Origin: Bacteroidales bacterium
GTDB taxonomy: Bacteria > Bacteroidota > Bacteroidia > Bacteroidales > UBA932
DNA: 64,000 bases
NCBI GenBank assembly: GCA_017548985.1
Contig: JAFYYW010000037.1
Span: 120,166 to 184,165 of the forward strand
Direction of reading: 5' to 3'
Translations under genes and position numbers: made by a program
Shown here: positions 9,426 through 18,010 of the stretch, in pieces
Layout: every line of letters begins with the position of its first letter
Numbering within the stretch: the stretch's first letter is position 1
Notes under the pieces: generated by a model
The model's input: only the letters and a program-made list of their open reading frames with translations
Told to the model about the DNA's origin: nothing
Database searches by the model: none

Positions 9426-10532
9426 ATGAGAACAGCTGTAGTCATACTCAACTGGAACACCAAAGGATTCCTTGACAAGTTTTTGCCGGGGCTAGTTTCC
9501 AGCATGCCTGAAGGCGCTGAAGTCGTGGTCGCTGACAACGGGTCCTCGGATGGCTCATTAGAGTTGCTTGACGAGAAGTTCCCGGGCATCAAGCAGATAC
9601 GTTTCAACAAAAATCATGGCTTCACTGGTGGGTATAACAGGGCCTTCGAAGCCTTGGTCAAAATTCCGGAAGCCTCTGATTTAGAGTATTTTCTATTGAT
9701 CAATTCTGACATCGAGGTCCCGGCTGGCTGGCTTGAGCCTTTGATTTCTTGGATGGACAGCCATCCTGATTGCGCCGCATGCGCCCCGAAACTCCATTCC
9801 TGGCAAGACCGGGATAGTTTCGAGTATGCCGGCGCCGCGGGAGGTTTGCTCGACAAGTTCGGCTACCCATTCTGCAGGGGCAGGGTCCTGAAGAGACTGG
9901 AGCGAGACAACGGCCAGTATGACTCCCCCGCCAAAGTTTTCTGGGCCACAGGCGCTTGCCTGATGGTCAGGAAAGCTGACTACGAGAAGATGGGAGGCCT
10001 GGACGAAAGATTTTTCGCCCACATGGAGGAGATTGACCTCTGCTGGAGGTTACAGCTTGAGGGTCGGGATATTTGTGTGATCCCCGATTCTGTCGTCTAT
10101 CATGTCGGAGGAGGTACCCTGCCTAATGACTCCCCGTGGAAGCTCAAGCTCAACTATCGCAACAACCTTCTCATGCTCCGGAACAATCTCGCCAAGACTT
10201 ACGCGCTCAGGGAGGCCGTCTCAGCTGATACCCCGATCGCGGCGAGGAAAGGATTCCGGAAAGCCGGAAGAACCATATTCCTGCGCCAGTGCTTGGACCT
10301 CTGCTCCGCCCTCGTGTACCTCCTGACAGGAAAATTCAACCTTTTGAAATCCGTGCTTGAGGCCCACAAGGAGTACAGGAAGCTTACCTCTAGATTGGAA
10401 GTTTCTGGCATCCAGGCGTTTTTGGAGTCGCATAAAGGTGTCTCGGCACCTTTCTTGTTCCCGAAATGGATTGTCCCTTTGGCTATGACCAAAGGAAATG
10501 GTATATTTGCCTATATTAGGAAAAGAATATGA
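9426..10532 (+). CDS. Family 2 glycosyltransferase (rhamnosyltransferase-like)
   Basis: A 368-residue inverting glycosyltransferase of the GT-A fold, expected to work at the cytoplasmic face of the inner membrane on a lipid-linked or lipopolysaccharide acceptor. Motifs: the GT2 opening TAVVILNWN, the ADNGSSDGS nucleotide-binding loop, an INSD acidic motif ending near residue 95, and a GGLDERFFAHMEEIDLCWR segment matching the ED-containing acceptor/catalytic region. A C-terminal amphipathic/hydrophobic stretch may associate with the membrane. I chose the ATG at 9426 because the GT2 motif begins immediately and a -7 box covers the ATG at 9414. It overlaps trkA by 4 bases (ATGA). Sugar and acceptor are not predictable. 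Confidence 0.88.
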   Translation: MRTAVVILNWNTKGFLDKFLPGLVSSMPEGAEVVVADNGSSDGSLELLDEKFPGIKQIRFNKNHGFTGGYNRAFEALVKIPEASDLEYFLLINSDIEVPAGWLEPLISWMDSHPDCAACAPKLHSWQDRDSFEYAGAAGGLLDKFGYPFCRGRVLKRLERDNGQYDSPAKVFWATGACLMVRKADYEKMGGLDERFFAHMEEIDLCWRLQLEGRDICVIPDSVVYHVGGGTLPNDSPWKLKLNYRNNLLMLRNNLAKTYALREAVSADTPIAARKGFRKAGRTIFLRQCLDLCSALVYLLTGKFNLLKSVLEAHKEYRKLTSRLEVSGIQAFLESHKGVSAPFLFPKWIVPLAMTKGNGIFAYIRKRI

Positions 10533-11890
10533 AAATCGTCATTCAAGGAGCCGGTGAGATCGGATCCCATCTGGCCAAGATGCTAAGCAAAGAGGCCAAC
10601 GATATCACCATCATAGACGAGGATCCCCAAAGGCTCAACAGATTAACCGCGATCGCTGATGTGATGGCCATCGAGGGACGTCCTTCCTCTATCAATGTCA
10701 TGAGGGAGGCGGATGTCCAGAATGCGGATCTATTCATCTCCGTCGTGCCTTTTGTGCCTCAGGATGTGAATATCATCAGCGCTCTTCTGGCGAAGAACCT
10801 CGGAGCGAAAAAAGTCACCGCAAGAATCGACGACAATGAGTTTTTGACTCCAGAGAACAAACTGCTGTTCAAGCAGATGGGCATAGAGCTTATGTTCTAT
10901 CCCGAGCGACTTGCCGCTGACGAGATATTCGATCTCCTGAAGCATTCCTCCGCATCCGAATCGATGGATTTCGCCCGCGGAAAGCTGCAGGTCGAAGTAT
11001 TCAAATTGGAAGAGGACTCCCCTCTTCTCGACATGAAGATCGCCGAGTTCGCCGCGATCGCAAGCAAAGACGAGCTCCAGTTCAGGGTAATCGCCATCTC
11101 CCGTGGCGGAAAAACCATAATGCCCAAGTTCGACACCAAGCTCCAGTACCATGACCTTGTGTTTATCATTGCGACCAGGGAAGGAATCAGTTTCCTGATG
11201 AAGTTCCTTGGGAAGAACCATGTGGAGACCGACAAGGTGATGATCTTGGGCGGTTCCAGGATAGCGGAACTAGCCGCTGAACAATTAAGCCGGAAGATTA
11301 GCCTGGTGAAGATCCTTGAGAAAGACAAGGAGAGGGCCATGGAACTCTCCGAGCGGCTCCCGGACAATGTCGTGGTGGTCGTAGGAGACGGACGCAACTC
11401 AGAACTACTTGTGGATGAGGGGATCAAGGGATTCGACGCGTTCCTGGCCCTGACTGGCAAAGACGAGGCGAATGTGCTGGCCTGTGTGTCGGCCAAGAAA
11501 TTCGGAGTCGAGAAAACCATAGCCGAAGTTGAGAATATAGAGTACATCCACCTCGCCGAGGAAATGGGCGTCGACTCGGTCATCAACAAGAAACTAATCA
11601 CTGCCGGAAGGCTTTTCAAGTTCACTCTCAGCGGCAAGGCCAGGCTGGTCAAATACATGAGCGGCACCGATGCTGAGGTCCTTGAATTCACCGTGCCGCC
11701 GGGCAGCACCATCACCAAGGCCCCGTTAAAAGATCTCTCCTTCCCGAAGGATTCAGTGATCGGAGGAGTGATCCGCGGCAGTGAGTCGATGATAGCGATC
11801 GGAACCACCAAGATCGAGGCTTATGACCGGGTGGTCGTATTCGCTCTTCCCCACGCGGTCAAGGAGGTGGACAAGTTTTTCAAACAGTAA
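10529..11890 (+). CDS. trkA: Trk potassium-uptake regulatory subunit TrkA
   Basis: A 453-residue cytosolic NAD-binding regulatory ring protein of the Trk/Ktr K+ uptake system. It has the duplicated arrangement RCK_N, RCK_C, RCK_N, RCK_C. The first Rossmann motif is GAGEIGSHLAKML near the N-terminus and the second GGSRIAELAAEQL near residue 240. Length fits full-length TrkA. It overlaps the upstream glycosyltransferase by 4 bases and is followed 12 bp later by a YkvA-like gene. The membrane subunit TrkH, often adjacent in related genomes, is absent here and would have to lie elsewhere. Confidence 0.93.
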   Translation: MKIVIQGAGEIGSHLAKMLSKEANDITIIDEDPQRLNRLTAIADVMAIEGRPSSINVMREADVQNADLFISVVPFVPQDVNIISALLAKNLGAKKVTARIDDNEFLTPENKLLFKQMGIELMFYPERLAADEIFDLLKHSSASESMDFARGKLQVEVFKLEEDSPLLDMKIAEFAAIASKDELQFRVIAISRGGKTIMPKFDTKLQYHDLVFIIATREGISFLMKFLGKNHVETDKVMILGGSRIAELAAEQLSRKISLVKILEKDKERAMELSERLPDNVVVVVGDGRNSELLVDEGIKGFDAFLALTGKDEANVLACVSAKKFGVEKTIAEVENIEYIHLAEEMGVDSVINKKLITAGRLFKFTLSGKARLVKYMSGTDAEVLEFTVPPGSTITKAPLKDLSFPKDSVIGGVIRGSESMIAIGTTKIEAYDRVVVFALPHAVKEVDKFFKQ

Positions 11891-11902
11891 CCCGGAATCA
11901 AG

Positions 11903-12289
11903 ATGAACGCCCTGGACAATAACTATAATAAGTATCAGAAATACTTCTCCGACGACCAGTTCTGGGGAAAACTCAAGAGAATGGCCCGCAAGGCCGGGAT
12001 CAAAATTGTCTACGCCGCCTTGCTGCTGTACTACGTCCTCCGCAACCCTGCCACCCCAAGGGCGGACCGGGCCAAGATAATCGGTGCCTTGGGCTACCTC
12101 ATCCTTCCTACTGACCTTATTCCCGACTTTCTTCCCGCGGTAGGTTACACCGATGATCTCGCCGCCATCATGTGGGCTCTTTATTCTGTGGCAAAGAACG
12201 TAACCCCCGAGGTGAAGATCATGGCCCGGGAAAAGCTCGGGGAATGGTTCAAGGATTACGACAGTTCCGACCTCGAAGGATTGTCGTGA
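11903..12289 (+). CDS. YkvA/DUF1232-family small membrane protein
   Basis: A 128-residue protein with the DUF1232 core: a helix with hydrophobic segment (KIVYAALLLYYVL), then the short conserved stretch ALGYLILPTDLIPDFLPAVG YTDD (spaced here), in which the ILPxDLIPDFxPxxGYxDD pattern is diagnostic. The biochemical function of the family is not established; members are small inner-membrane-associated proteins. It sits between trkA and the ABC-F gene with tight spacing (12 bp before, 1 bp after), consistent with one transcript. Confidence 0.85.
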   Translation: MNALDNNYNKYQKYFSDDQFWGKLKRMARKAGIKIVYAALLLYYVLRNPATPRADRAKIIGALGYLILPTDLIPDFLPAVGYTDDLAAIMWALYSVAKNVTPEVKIMAREKLGEWFKDYDSSDLEGLS

Positions 12290-12290
12290 C

Positions 12291-14099
12291 ATGCCGAGCT
12301 ATCTCCAAATAGAGAATATCTCAAAGTCATACGGCCCGAAGATTCTCTTCGAGCATATCGGTTTCAACGTCAATGAGGGCGACAAGATCGCCCTGATCGC
12401 CCCGAACGGCACCGGTAAGACCAGCCTACTGCGCATCCTCGCCGGGAAAGACAGTTCCGACTCCGGCGGCCGTGTCCTTTTCCTCAAGGACATAAGGATA
12501 GCCTTTCTGGAGCAGGAATATGATTTCGATCCGGAATCGACTGTGTGGGATCAAATCATCTCAGACAGCTCCCGCTGGATGGAACATCTTGACCCTGAGC
12601 ATGTGGCGGCATACGAGCTGAAGATCCGCCAGCTTTTGGACTCCTTCTCCATTGAAGACCCCTCGATGAGGATGGGAGACCTGTCCGGCGGTGAGATCAA
12701 GAGAGTTGCCATCATAGTCATGCTTGCCAGCGAGGCTGACTTCTACATAATGGACGAGCCCACCAACCATCTCGACATCGAGGCCATCGAGTACCTTGAG
12801 AGCTATCTTACCAGGGCGCGCTGCACCCTTCTGATGGTAACCCACGACAGGTATTTCCTTGATAGTGTGGCGAACATTGTGATGGAGATAGACCGCGGTC
12901 AGGTGTACGTTTACAAGGGAGACTATGAGAATTACCTTGAGAAACGCCAGGAGAGGATAGACAACTATAACGCGAAGACTGACAAAGTCCGCAATATCCT
13001 CCGCAGGGAGCTGGAGTGGATGCATGCAAGTCCGTGCGCCAGGACCGGTAAGGCGAAGTCCCGCAAGAACGCTTTCTATGAGCTTCAGGACAGGGCCGGC
13101 CAGGTCTACCGGACGACCCAGCTGAGTCTTGATGAGATGGGCGGGGCCACAAGGCTCGGGACGAAAATAATAAATTGCCGGGATTTGGGATTCAGCCTTG
13201 GGGGGAAGACCTTCATGAAGGGTTTCACCTATAACTTCCAACGCTACGAGAGAGTAGGCATTGTGGGCGGAAACGGCTCAGGGAAAACGACTTTCATCAA
13301 CCTTCTCACGGGAAGGACGGGAGCCGGATTCCCTTTCGAAGTCACCGGAACCATCGAGCGAGGCGAATCCCTGAATATCGGTTATTACCGGCAGGACGGA
13401 ATGAGTTTCGATGAGGACCAAACCGTGCTCGAGACAGTGAACGACACCCATCTCCTGGGGCGTTTCATGTTCCCGCACGACATGCTCAACAACAAGATCA
13501 GAAAGCTTTCCGGAGGCGAGAAGCGAAGGCTCTATCTGCTTACCATCCTGATGCGCCAGCCGAACCTCCTGGTTATGGACGAGCCCACGAACGACCTGGA
13601 CATCGTGACACTGAATGTGTTGGAGGAATATCTCAAGGAATATAAAGGCACTCTCATAATTGTCTCTCATGACAGGCATTTCCTGGACCGCCTTGTGGAC
13701 CATCTTCTCATATTCATGGGCGACGGTACCGTCAAGGACTATGTCGGCAGCTACAGCCAGTATCGTGAACACGTCCGCCGACAGCCCAAATCCTCCGCTG
13801 CCGCAGGTGGCGATGGCGTCAAGGATGATACCCCCCTCGCTCCCTCCGCCTCGCGCGCTATCCAGGCAAATGCCCGGGAGCGTCGCAAGCTGACATACAA
13901 GGAGCAAAAGGAATTCGAGGGACTTGAGAAGGACATCGATGCGCTGACTTCCGAGAAAGCCGAGCTTGAGTCCAAACTTAGCGGAGGCCTTACAGACATG
14001 GATGAACTGAAGAAGGCCTCGGCCCGTTTCTCCGAGGTGACCGGTCTCTTGGACGCCGCCGAGACCAGATGGCTGGAACTGTCCATGATTATGGATTGA
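12291..14099 (+). CDS. ABC-F family ATPase, Uup-like
   Basis: A 602-residue soluble protein with two ABC ATPase domains and no membrane segment, the hallmark of ABC-F proteins that act on the ribosome or on nucleic acid. Walker A motifs are APNGTGKTS (about residues 37-45) and GGNGSGKTT (about 326-334); signature motifs are LSGGEIKRV and LSGGEKRRL; both Walker B segments read MDEPTNxLDI. A linker containing an arginine-rich helix joins the domains. The C-terminal 70 residues (from RRKLTYKEQKEFEGL) form a predicted coiled coil like that of Uup, the basis for preferring Uup over EttA. It starts 1 bp after the YkvA-like stop. Confidence 0.92.
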   Translation: MPSYLQIENISKSYGPKILFEHIGFNVNEGDKIALIAPNGTGKTSLLRILAGKDSSDSGGRVLFLKDIRIAFLEQEYDFDPESTVWDQIISDSSRWMEHLDPEHVAAYELKIRQLLDSFSIEDPSMRMGDLSGGEIKRVAIIVMLASEADFYIMDEPTNHLDIEAIEYLESYLTRARCTLLMVTHDRYFLDSVANIVMEIDRGQVYVYKGDYENYLEKRQERIDNYNAKTDKVRNILRRELEWMHASPCARTGKAKSRKNAFYELQDRAGQVYRTTQLSLDEMGGATRLGTKIINCRDLGFSLGGKTFMKGFTYNFQRYERVGIVGGNGSGKTTFINLLTGRTGAGFPFEVTGTIERGESLNIGYYRQDGMSFDEDQTVLETVNDTHLLGRFMFPHDMLNNKIRKLSGGEKRRLYLLTILMRQPNLLVMDEPTNDLDIVTLNVLEEYLKEYKGTLIIVSHDRHFLDRLVDHLLIFMGDGTVKDYVGSYSQYREHVRRQPKSSAAAGGDGVKDDTPLAPSASRAIQANARERRKLTYKEQKEFEGLEKDIDALTSEKAELESKLSGGLTDMDELKKASARFSEVTGLLDAAETRWLELSMIMD

Positions 14100-14114
14100 T
14101 GACTGAATAATAAC

Positions 14115-14122
14115 TATATTCG
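14115..14122 (+). promoter_or_regulatory. Candidate -7 box (TATATTCG) for the GlpT-like gene
   Basis: TATATTCGC is a one-base variant of TAnnTTTGC. It ends 4 bases before the ATG at 14127. Because the encoded N-terminus matches that of known GlpT proteins, the start codon is probably right and a transcript from this box would be nearly leaderless. Confidence 0.35.
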
Positions 14123-14126
14123 CGAT

Positions 14127-15509
14127 ATGAGCTCATTTCTCGCACCCCCTCCTTTCAAAGAGGAAATGACAGGCCCGGAGGTCGATTCCATCTACAAGAA
14201 AAAACGCTTGCAGGTTTTTCTGGGCATATTCATAGGTTACGCCGGATTTTATATTGTCCGCAAGAATTTCTCAATGGCCATCCCCGGACTCGAAGCTCTC
14301 GGCTTCACCACCGAGGAACTCGCCATCGTGCTGTCGATGAACGCGATAGCGTACGGATTCTCGAAATTCCTGATGGCCAGCATTTCGGACCGTAGCGACG
14401 CCAGGAAATTCCTGCCCCTCGGACTGGTCATGGCCGCGCTCTCCATGGCGTTCATGATTGTCCCGGTACAGTGGCTAGGAATAGAGCATAAGTTCTGGGC
14501 CATAGCGCTCATGTCCTTCCTCAACTTCCTCGTGGGATGGTTCAACGGAATGGGCTGGCCTCCATGCGGCAGGGTCATGACACGATGGTTCTCCATAAAG
14601 GAACGTGGCACATGGATGTCGGTATGGAACTGCGCCCACAACGTCGGAGGCGCTTTAGTCGGACCCATGGCCACTTACGGAGCGATTTGGTTCGGATCTT
14701 GGTTCTACGGGACACATGCCGATCATTATTTCCTGATCGGATCTTTCGTGTTCCCCGCGGCCGTTGCTATCCTCATTGCCATCATCGCGTTCTGCATGAT
14801 CCGTGACACACCTCAATCCCTCGGACTCCCCTCCATCGAGAAATGGTCAGGCCATGCTGCCAAGCACTATACCGAGAAGAGCGAGGAAGTCATGTCGGTC
14901 AATGAAATATTCCGCACTGTCTTGTCGAATAAACTGCTGTGGTACATAGCTTTCGCCAACGCCTTCGTATATATGGTCCGTTACGGATGCCTCGACTGGG
15001 CGCCGAAGATATTGACTGATAAAGGAATAGATCTGACAAGCACAGGCTGGGCATATTTCGCCTACGAGTTCGCCGCCATCCCCGGGACGTTGTTCTGCGG
15101 CTGGCTCAGCGATAAGGTTTTCAACGGACGCAGGGCGCTCCCTACCATGCTGTTCATGGCATTGGTGGGAGTGGCGATATTCATATATTGGAAGAACCTG
15201 GATAATCTGACCGTCATCATCTCCTGCCTGATCGCCATCGGATTCTTCATCTACGGCCCTGTCATGCTGATCGGAGTGCAGGCCCTTGACCTCGCCCCGA
15301 AGAACGCCGCAGGGACAGCGGCAGGACTGACCGGATTCCTCGGCTATGTTCTGGGGACAGCGGTCCTGGCCAACATCTTGGTGGGATTCACGATGAGAAG
15401 CGCCGGATTGGACACCGTGTTCATCCTTTTCATCGCTGCCTGTGTCATCTCAATCCTTTTGATGGGTCTGACCTATAAGGCTGAGCAATATCTCACGAAA
15501 AAAGAATAG
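14127..15509 (+). CDS. glpT: Glycerol-3-phosphate transporter-like OPA-family antiporter
   Basis: A 460-residue inner-membrane major-facilitator protein of the organophosphate:phosphate antiporter family, about 12 membrane helices. It carries the GlpT-type region NGMGWPPCGRVMTRWFS...KERGTWMSVWNCAHNVGG, which includes residues around the substrate-binding arginine, and a family-typical N-terminus (APPPFKEE... then IFIGYAGFYIVRKNFS). Downstream, YFAYEFAAIPGTLFCGWLSDKVF and IYGPVMLIGVQALDLAPK also match GlpT. The likely reaction is uptake of glycerol 3-phosphate in exchange for phosphate; a hexose-phosphate relative (UhpT/UhpC) is the alternative. No glp catabolic gene is adjacent. Confidence 0.88.
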   Translation: MSSFLAPPPFKEEMTGPEVDSIYKKKRLQVFLGIFIGYAGFYIVRKNFSMAIPGLEALGFTTEELAIVLSMNAIAYGFSKFLMASISDRSDARKFLPLGLVMAALSMAFMIVPVQWLGIEHKFWAIALMSFLNFLVGWFNGMGWPPCGRVMTRWFSIKERGTWMSVWNCAHNVGGALVGPMATYGAIWFGSWFYGTHADHYFLIGSFVFPAAVAILIAIIAFCMIRDTPQSLGLPSIEKWSGHAAKHYTEKSEEVMSVNEIFRTVLSNKLLWYIAFANAFVYMVRYGCLDWAPKILTDKGIDLTSTGWAYFAYEFAAIPGTLFCGWLSDKVFNGRRALPTMLFMALVGVAIFIYWKNLDNLTVIISCLIAIGFFIYGPVMLIGVQALDLAPKNAAGTAAGLTGFLGYVLGTAVLANILVGFTMRSAGLDTVFILFIAACVISILLMGLTYKAEQYLTKKE

Positions 15510-15510
15510 C

Positions 15511-15552
15511 CTGCCATTATGTCAGCGATTTGTTGTTGGCAGATAATTTGAT
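15511..15552 (+). promoter_or_regulatory. Candidate heat-shock regulatory region of grpE-dnaJ (palindrome plus sigma54-like element)
   Basis: Two features precede grpE. At 15511-15525, CTGCCA-TTA-TGTCAG is a one-mismatch palindrome. At 15536-15552, TTGGCAG-ATAAT-TTGAT resembles a sigma-54 -24/-12 element: GG is present, but the -12 GC is GA. No TAnnTTTG box and no CIRCE element (TTAGCACTC-N9-GAGTGCTAA) is visible. The sigma-54 reading is inference. Confidence 0.33.
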
Positions 15553-15570
15553 ATTCCCAAGGACGTTTAA

Positions 15571-15575
15571 AGGAG
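15571..15575 (+). promoter_or_regulatory. Strong Shine-Dalgarno site of grpE
   Basis: AAAGGAG with core AGGAG ending 6 bases before the ATG at 15582. Such sites are uncommon among the genes of this window. Confidence 0.7.
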
Positions 15576-15581
15576 AAAAAC

Positions 15582-16127
15582 ATGAGCAAGAAGAAAAATA
15601 CTGAGGAAGTCCCGGAAGAAAAAGTCCAGAAAGAAGATCTCGCCAACGAGCAGCTTGAGGCTGATTTGGAAGCTCTTAGGAAGGAAAACGAGGAGCTTAA
15701 GGCGAGCGTGGCTAAAGAGAAGGACGATTATATCCGCTTGATGGCGGATTTCGAGAATTTCCGCCGTCACTCCGCTGAGACGAAACTTGAGCTTGTCAGC
15801 ACAGCTTCCGCCGACATTATAAAGGGTCTGCTCCCTGTTCTCGACGACTTCGAGCGCGCGATGAAGATGCTCACCGATGCCGACGACAAAGTCGCTATCG
15901 AGGGCACAGAATTGATATACAACAAGTTGATGACTTTCCTCAAGTCCAAGGGGCTGGAGATTATCAAAGCCAAAGACGAGAAGTTTGACACGGATTTCCA
16001 TGAGGCCGTGGCTCAGGTTCCGGTTCCCGAAGAGGAAAAGAAGGGCCTGGTGTTCGACGTGGTCCAGACCGGTTATACACTTTCCGGGAAGGTGATCCGT
16101 TACGCCAAAGTCGTTGTCGGAATATAG
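15582..16127 (+). CDS. grpE: GrpE nucleotide-exchange factor
   Basis: A 181-residue co-chaperone that releases ADP from DnaK. It begins with a charged, disordered stretch, then a long coiled coil (about 20-85, KENEELKASVAKEKDDYIRLMADFENFRRH split by family-typical DFENFRRR motif), the four-helix region with LLPVLDDFERAM, and a beta domain ending in the GYxLxGKVIRYAKVVV signature. Length is normal. dnaJ follows after 11 bases; dnaK is not in the window. A strong Shine-Dalgarno site supports the start. Confidence 0.95.
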   Translation: MSKKKNTEEVPEEKVQKEDLANEQLEADLEALRKENEELKASVAKEKDDYIRLMADFENFRRHSAETKLELVSTASADIIKGLLPVLDDFERAMKMLTDADDKVAIEGTELIYNKLMTFLKSKGLEIIKAKDEKFDTDFHEAVAQVPVPEEEKKGLVFDVVQTGYTLSGKVIRYAKVVVGI

Positions 16128-16131
16128 GAGG
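16126..16131 (+). promoter_or_regulatory. Consensus Shine-Dalgarno site of dnaJ
   Basis: AGGAGG overlapping the grpE stop codon (TAG at 16125-16127) and 7 bases before the dnaJ ATG. A full consensus site is notable in this phylum, where initiation often lacks one. Confidence 0.75.
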
Positions 16132-16138
16132 TTGATCC

Positions 16139-17329
16139 ATGGCTGAGAAGAGAGACTATTATGAGGTTCTGGGGGTCCCCAAGACAGCGACTGCCGATGA
16201 GATAAAGCTGGCCTACAGGAAGGCTGCCATGAAATGGCATCCTGACCGTTGGGTGGAGGGAACCGACGCGGAGAAGAAAACCGCCGAGGAAAAGTTCAAG
16301 GAGGCCTCTGAGGCATATTCAGTTTTAAGTGACCCTGACAAGAAGGCCAGGTTCGACCAATTCGGATTCTCCGGTGTCGACGGCCAGGCCGGACCTGATT
16401 TCAGCGGAGGCTTCGGCAATCTCGAGGATCTCCTCAGGGATCTTTTCGGAGGAGGCTTCGGCGGATTTGGAGGCTTCGGCGGGTTCAGCGGATTCGGCGG
16501 TGGAAGCAGTTCCACCCGTTCCCAGACCAGAGTCTACAAAGGCCGGGATATTCGTACGAGGGTTCGTCTGACACTGGAGGAGATCGCCAAAGGTGTTGAG
16601 AAAGAGATCACGATCGAGCGCAACCGTCCCTGCCCGGACTGCGGTGGCAAAGGCACCAAGAACTCTTCAGATATAAAGACTTGCCCCACCTGCAACGGAT
16701 CAGGCCAGGTTCAGCATGTGACCAACTCCTTGTTTGGAAGGACAATGACCTACTCCACCTGTCCGCAGTGCGGTGGTGAGGGTAAGATCGTCACCAATCC
16801 GTGCCGCACCTGCGGAGGTACCGGACTTGTGAGGAAACGTGAGACCGTCAAGGTCAAGATCCCGGCCGGAGTCGAGGACGGAATGCAGCTTACCTTAAGG
16901 GGAGAAGGCCACGCGGCTCCTCATAATGGGGTGAACGGTGATCTGCTTGTCATCATCGAGGAGGTCGCGCACTCCAACCTTAAGAGAGATGGCAATAACC
17001 TGTTCTATTCCACTACGATATCAGTCACGGACGCGATTCTCGGCACAGAGATAGCCGTCCCTTGCATAGACGGGACTTATAAGGTCAAAGTCGAGCCCGG
17101 CACCCAATCCGGAGCGGTCGTGAAACTCCGCGGAAAGGGTCTTCCTGCCGTGAGCGGATACGGGAGCGGAACCGGAGACATGTATGTGAAAATACTCGTT
17201 TGGATCCCGAAGAGACTTTCGAGTGATGAGAAAGCCGCGCTGCAGAACATGAGGACAAGCCGTTCCTTCACTCCAGACCCTTCAAGGGACGATAAGGCGG
17301 TATTTGACAAGATCAAGGATATTTTTTAA
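16139..17329 (+). CDS. dnaJ: Chaperone DnaJ (Hsp40)
   Basis: A 396-residue type I DnaJ. J domain about residues 1-75 with the HPD triad at 34-36 (HPDRW), a glycine/phenylalanine-rich stretch about 85-125 (GGFGGFGGFGGF pattern), a zinc domain with four CxxCxGxG-type motifs (CPDCGGKG, CPTCNGSG, CPQCGGEG, CRTCGGTG), and two C-terminal substrate-binding beta domains. It delivers unfolded clients to DnaK and stimulates its ATPase. Second gene of the grpE-dnaJ operon. The J domain has a short insertion after HPDRW relative to E. coli, otherwise length and order are normal. Confidence 0.96.
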   Translation: MAEKRDYYEVLGVPKTATADEIKLAYRKAAMKWHPDRWVEGTDAEKKTAEEKFKEASEAYSVLSDPDKKARFDQFGFSGVDGQAGPDFSGGFGNLEDLLRDLFGGGFGGFGGFGGFSGFGGGSSSTRSQTRVYKGRDIRTRVRLTLEEIAKGVEKEITIERNRPCPDCGGKGTKNSSDIKTCPTCNGSGQVQHVTNSLFGRTMTYSTCPQCGGEGKIVTNPCRTCGGTGLVRKRETVKVKIPAGVEDGMQLTLRGEGHAAPHNGVNGDLLVIIEEVAHSNLKRDGNNLFYSTTISVTDAILGTEIAVPCIDGTYKVKVEPGTQSGAVVKLRGKGLPAVSGYGSGTGDMYVKILVWIPKRLSSDEKAALQNMRTSRSFTPDPSRDDKAVFDKIKDIF

Positions 17330-17347
17330 ATATTCCCCAAAAAAAGT

Positions 17348-17377
17348 TTTGTGATTGTAAAATAATTCGTACTTTTG
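17348..17377 (+). promoter_or_regulatory. Promoter of rplS and probably the tRNA genes
   Basis: A -33 TTTG (17348-17351) and a -7 TACTTTTG followed by C (17370-17377) are separated by 18 bases, a good match to the Bacteroidota TTTG / TAnnTTTG promoter. The leader to the rplS ATG would be about 70 bases. Confidence 0.6.
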
Positions 17378-17452
17378 CAGTCCGAAATTTAAGAGCAACC
17401 TCTTGCGGGTCGTTATCAGATGTGCGTAATGTTGCGTAAAAAGAATTGAGAG

Positions 17453-17839
17453 ATGGATTTAATGAAAATTGTTGAGCAATCTTTCGCTAACGAGAAAGTT
17501 GCTACCTTCCCCAAGTTTAAGGCTGGTGACACCATCACCGTCACTTACAGGATCAAGGAAGGAGATAAGGAGAGGCTCCAGAACTTCAGGGGCGTCGTCA
17601 TCCAGGAAAGGGGCGCTACCCCTACCACCAGGACTTTCACCGTCCGCAAGGTTTCCGGTGGAATTGGAGTCGAGAGGATTTTCCCCTTCCAGTCCCCGTT
17701 CATCGAGAACATCGAGCTGAACAAGGTCGGTAAGGTCCGCAGAGCCAGGATATTCTACCTGCGCAAGCTCTCTGGCAAGAAGGCCAGGATCAAGGAGCGC
17801 AAGTTCTCTGGCAAGAAGGTCGAGGCCGCTGCCGAATAG
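17453..17839 (+). CDS. rplS: 50S ribosomal protein L19
   Basis: A 128-residue large-subunit ribosomal protein located at the interface with 30S. Recognised from [11 protein letters not shown] at the start, [29 protein letters not shown], and [35 protein letters not shown] (quoted in parts), which is the family signature region. A short lysine-rich C-terminal extension ([14 protein letters not shown]) is common in this phylum. It has its own promoter and is followed 8 bases later by a tRNA gene. Confidence 0.97.
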   Translation: MDLMKIVEQSFANEKVATFPKFKAGDTITVTYRIKEGDKERLQNFRGVVIQERGATPTTRTFTVRKVSGGIGVERIFPFQSPFIENIELNKVGKVRRARIFYLRKLSGKKARIKERKFSGKKVEAAAE

Positions 17840-17847
17840 AAAGCCAA

Positions 17848-17924
17848 GGTCCCCTAGCTCAACTGAATAGAGCATCTGACTACGGATCAGAAGGTTACAG
17901 GTTTGAATCCTGTGGGGATCACCA
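17848..17924 (+). tRNA. tRNA-Arg (anticodon ACG)
   Basis: Cloverleaf with acceptor GGTCCCC (17848-17854) pairing with GGGGATC (17914-17920, one G-T pair), anticodon loop CTACGGA within the ATCTGA/TCAGA stem, and T arm ACAGG-TTTGAAT-CCTGT. The 3' ACCA end (17921-17924) is encoded. Anticodon ACG reads CGU/CGC/CGA after deamination to inosine. Confidence 0.95.
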
Positions 17925-17929
17925 CTTTA

Positions 17930-18002
17930 GCGGAATTAGCTCAGTTGGTAGAGCATCAGCTTCCCAAGCTGAGGGTCGCGAGTTCGAATCTCGTATTCCG
18001 CT
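17930..18002 (+). tRNA. tRNA-Gly (anticodon CCC)
   Basis: Acceptor GCGGAAT (17930-17936) pairs perfectly with ATTCCGC (17995-18001). The anticodon stem is TCAGC/GCTGA around the loop TTCCCAA, giving anticodon CCC for GGG codons. The T arm contains GTTCGAATC. The bases after the discriminator T are CGC, so CCA is not encoded here, unlike the preceding tRNA-Arg. It is separated from that gene by 5 bases. Confidence 0.94.
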
Positions 18003-18010
18003 CGCAAATG

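Noticed and set aside
15510..15581. CIRCE/HrcA operator before grpE
   Set aside because: The consensus TTAGCACTC-N9-GAGTGCTAA is absent.
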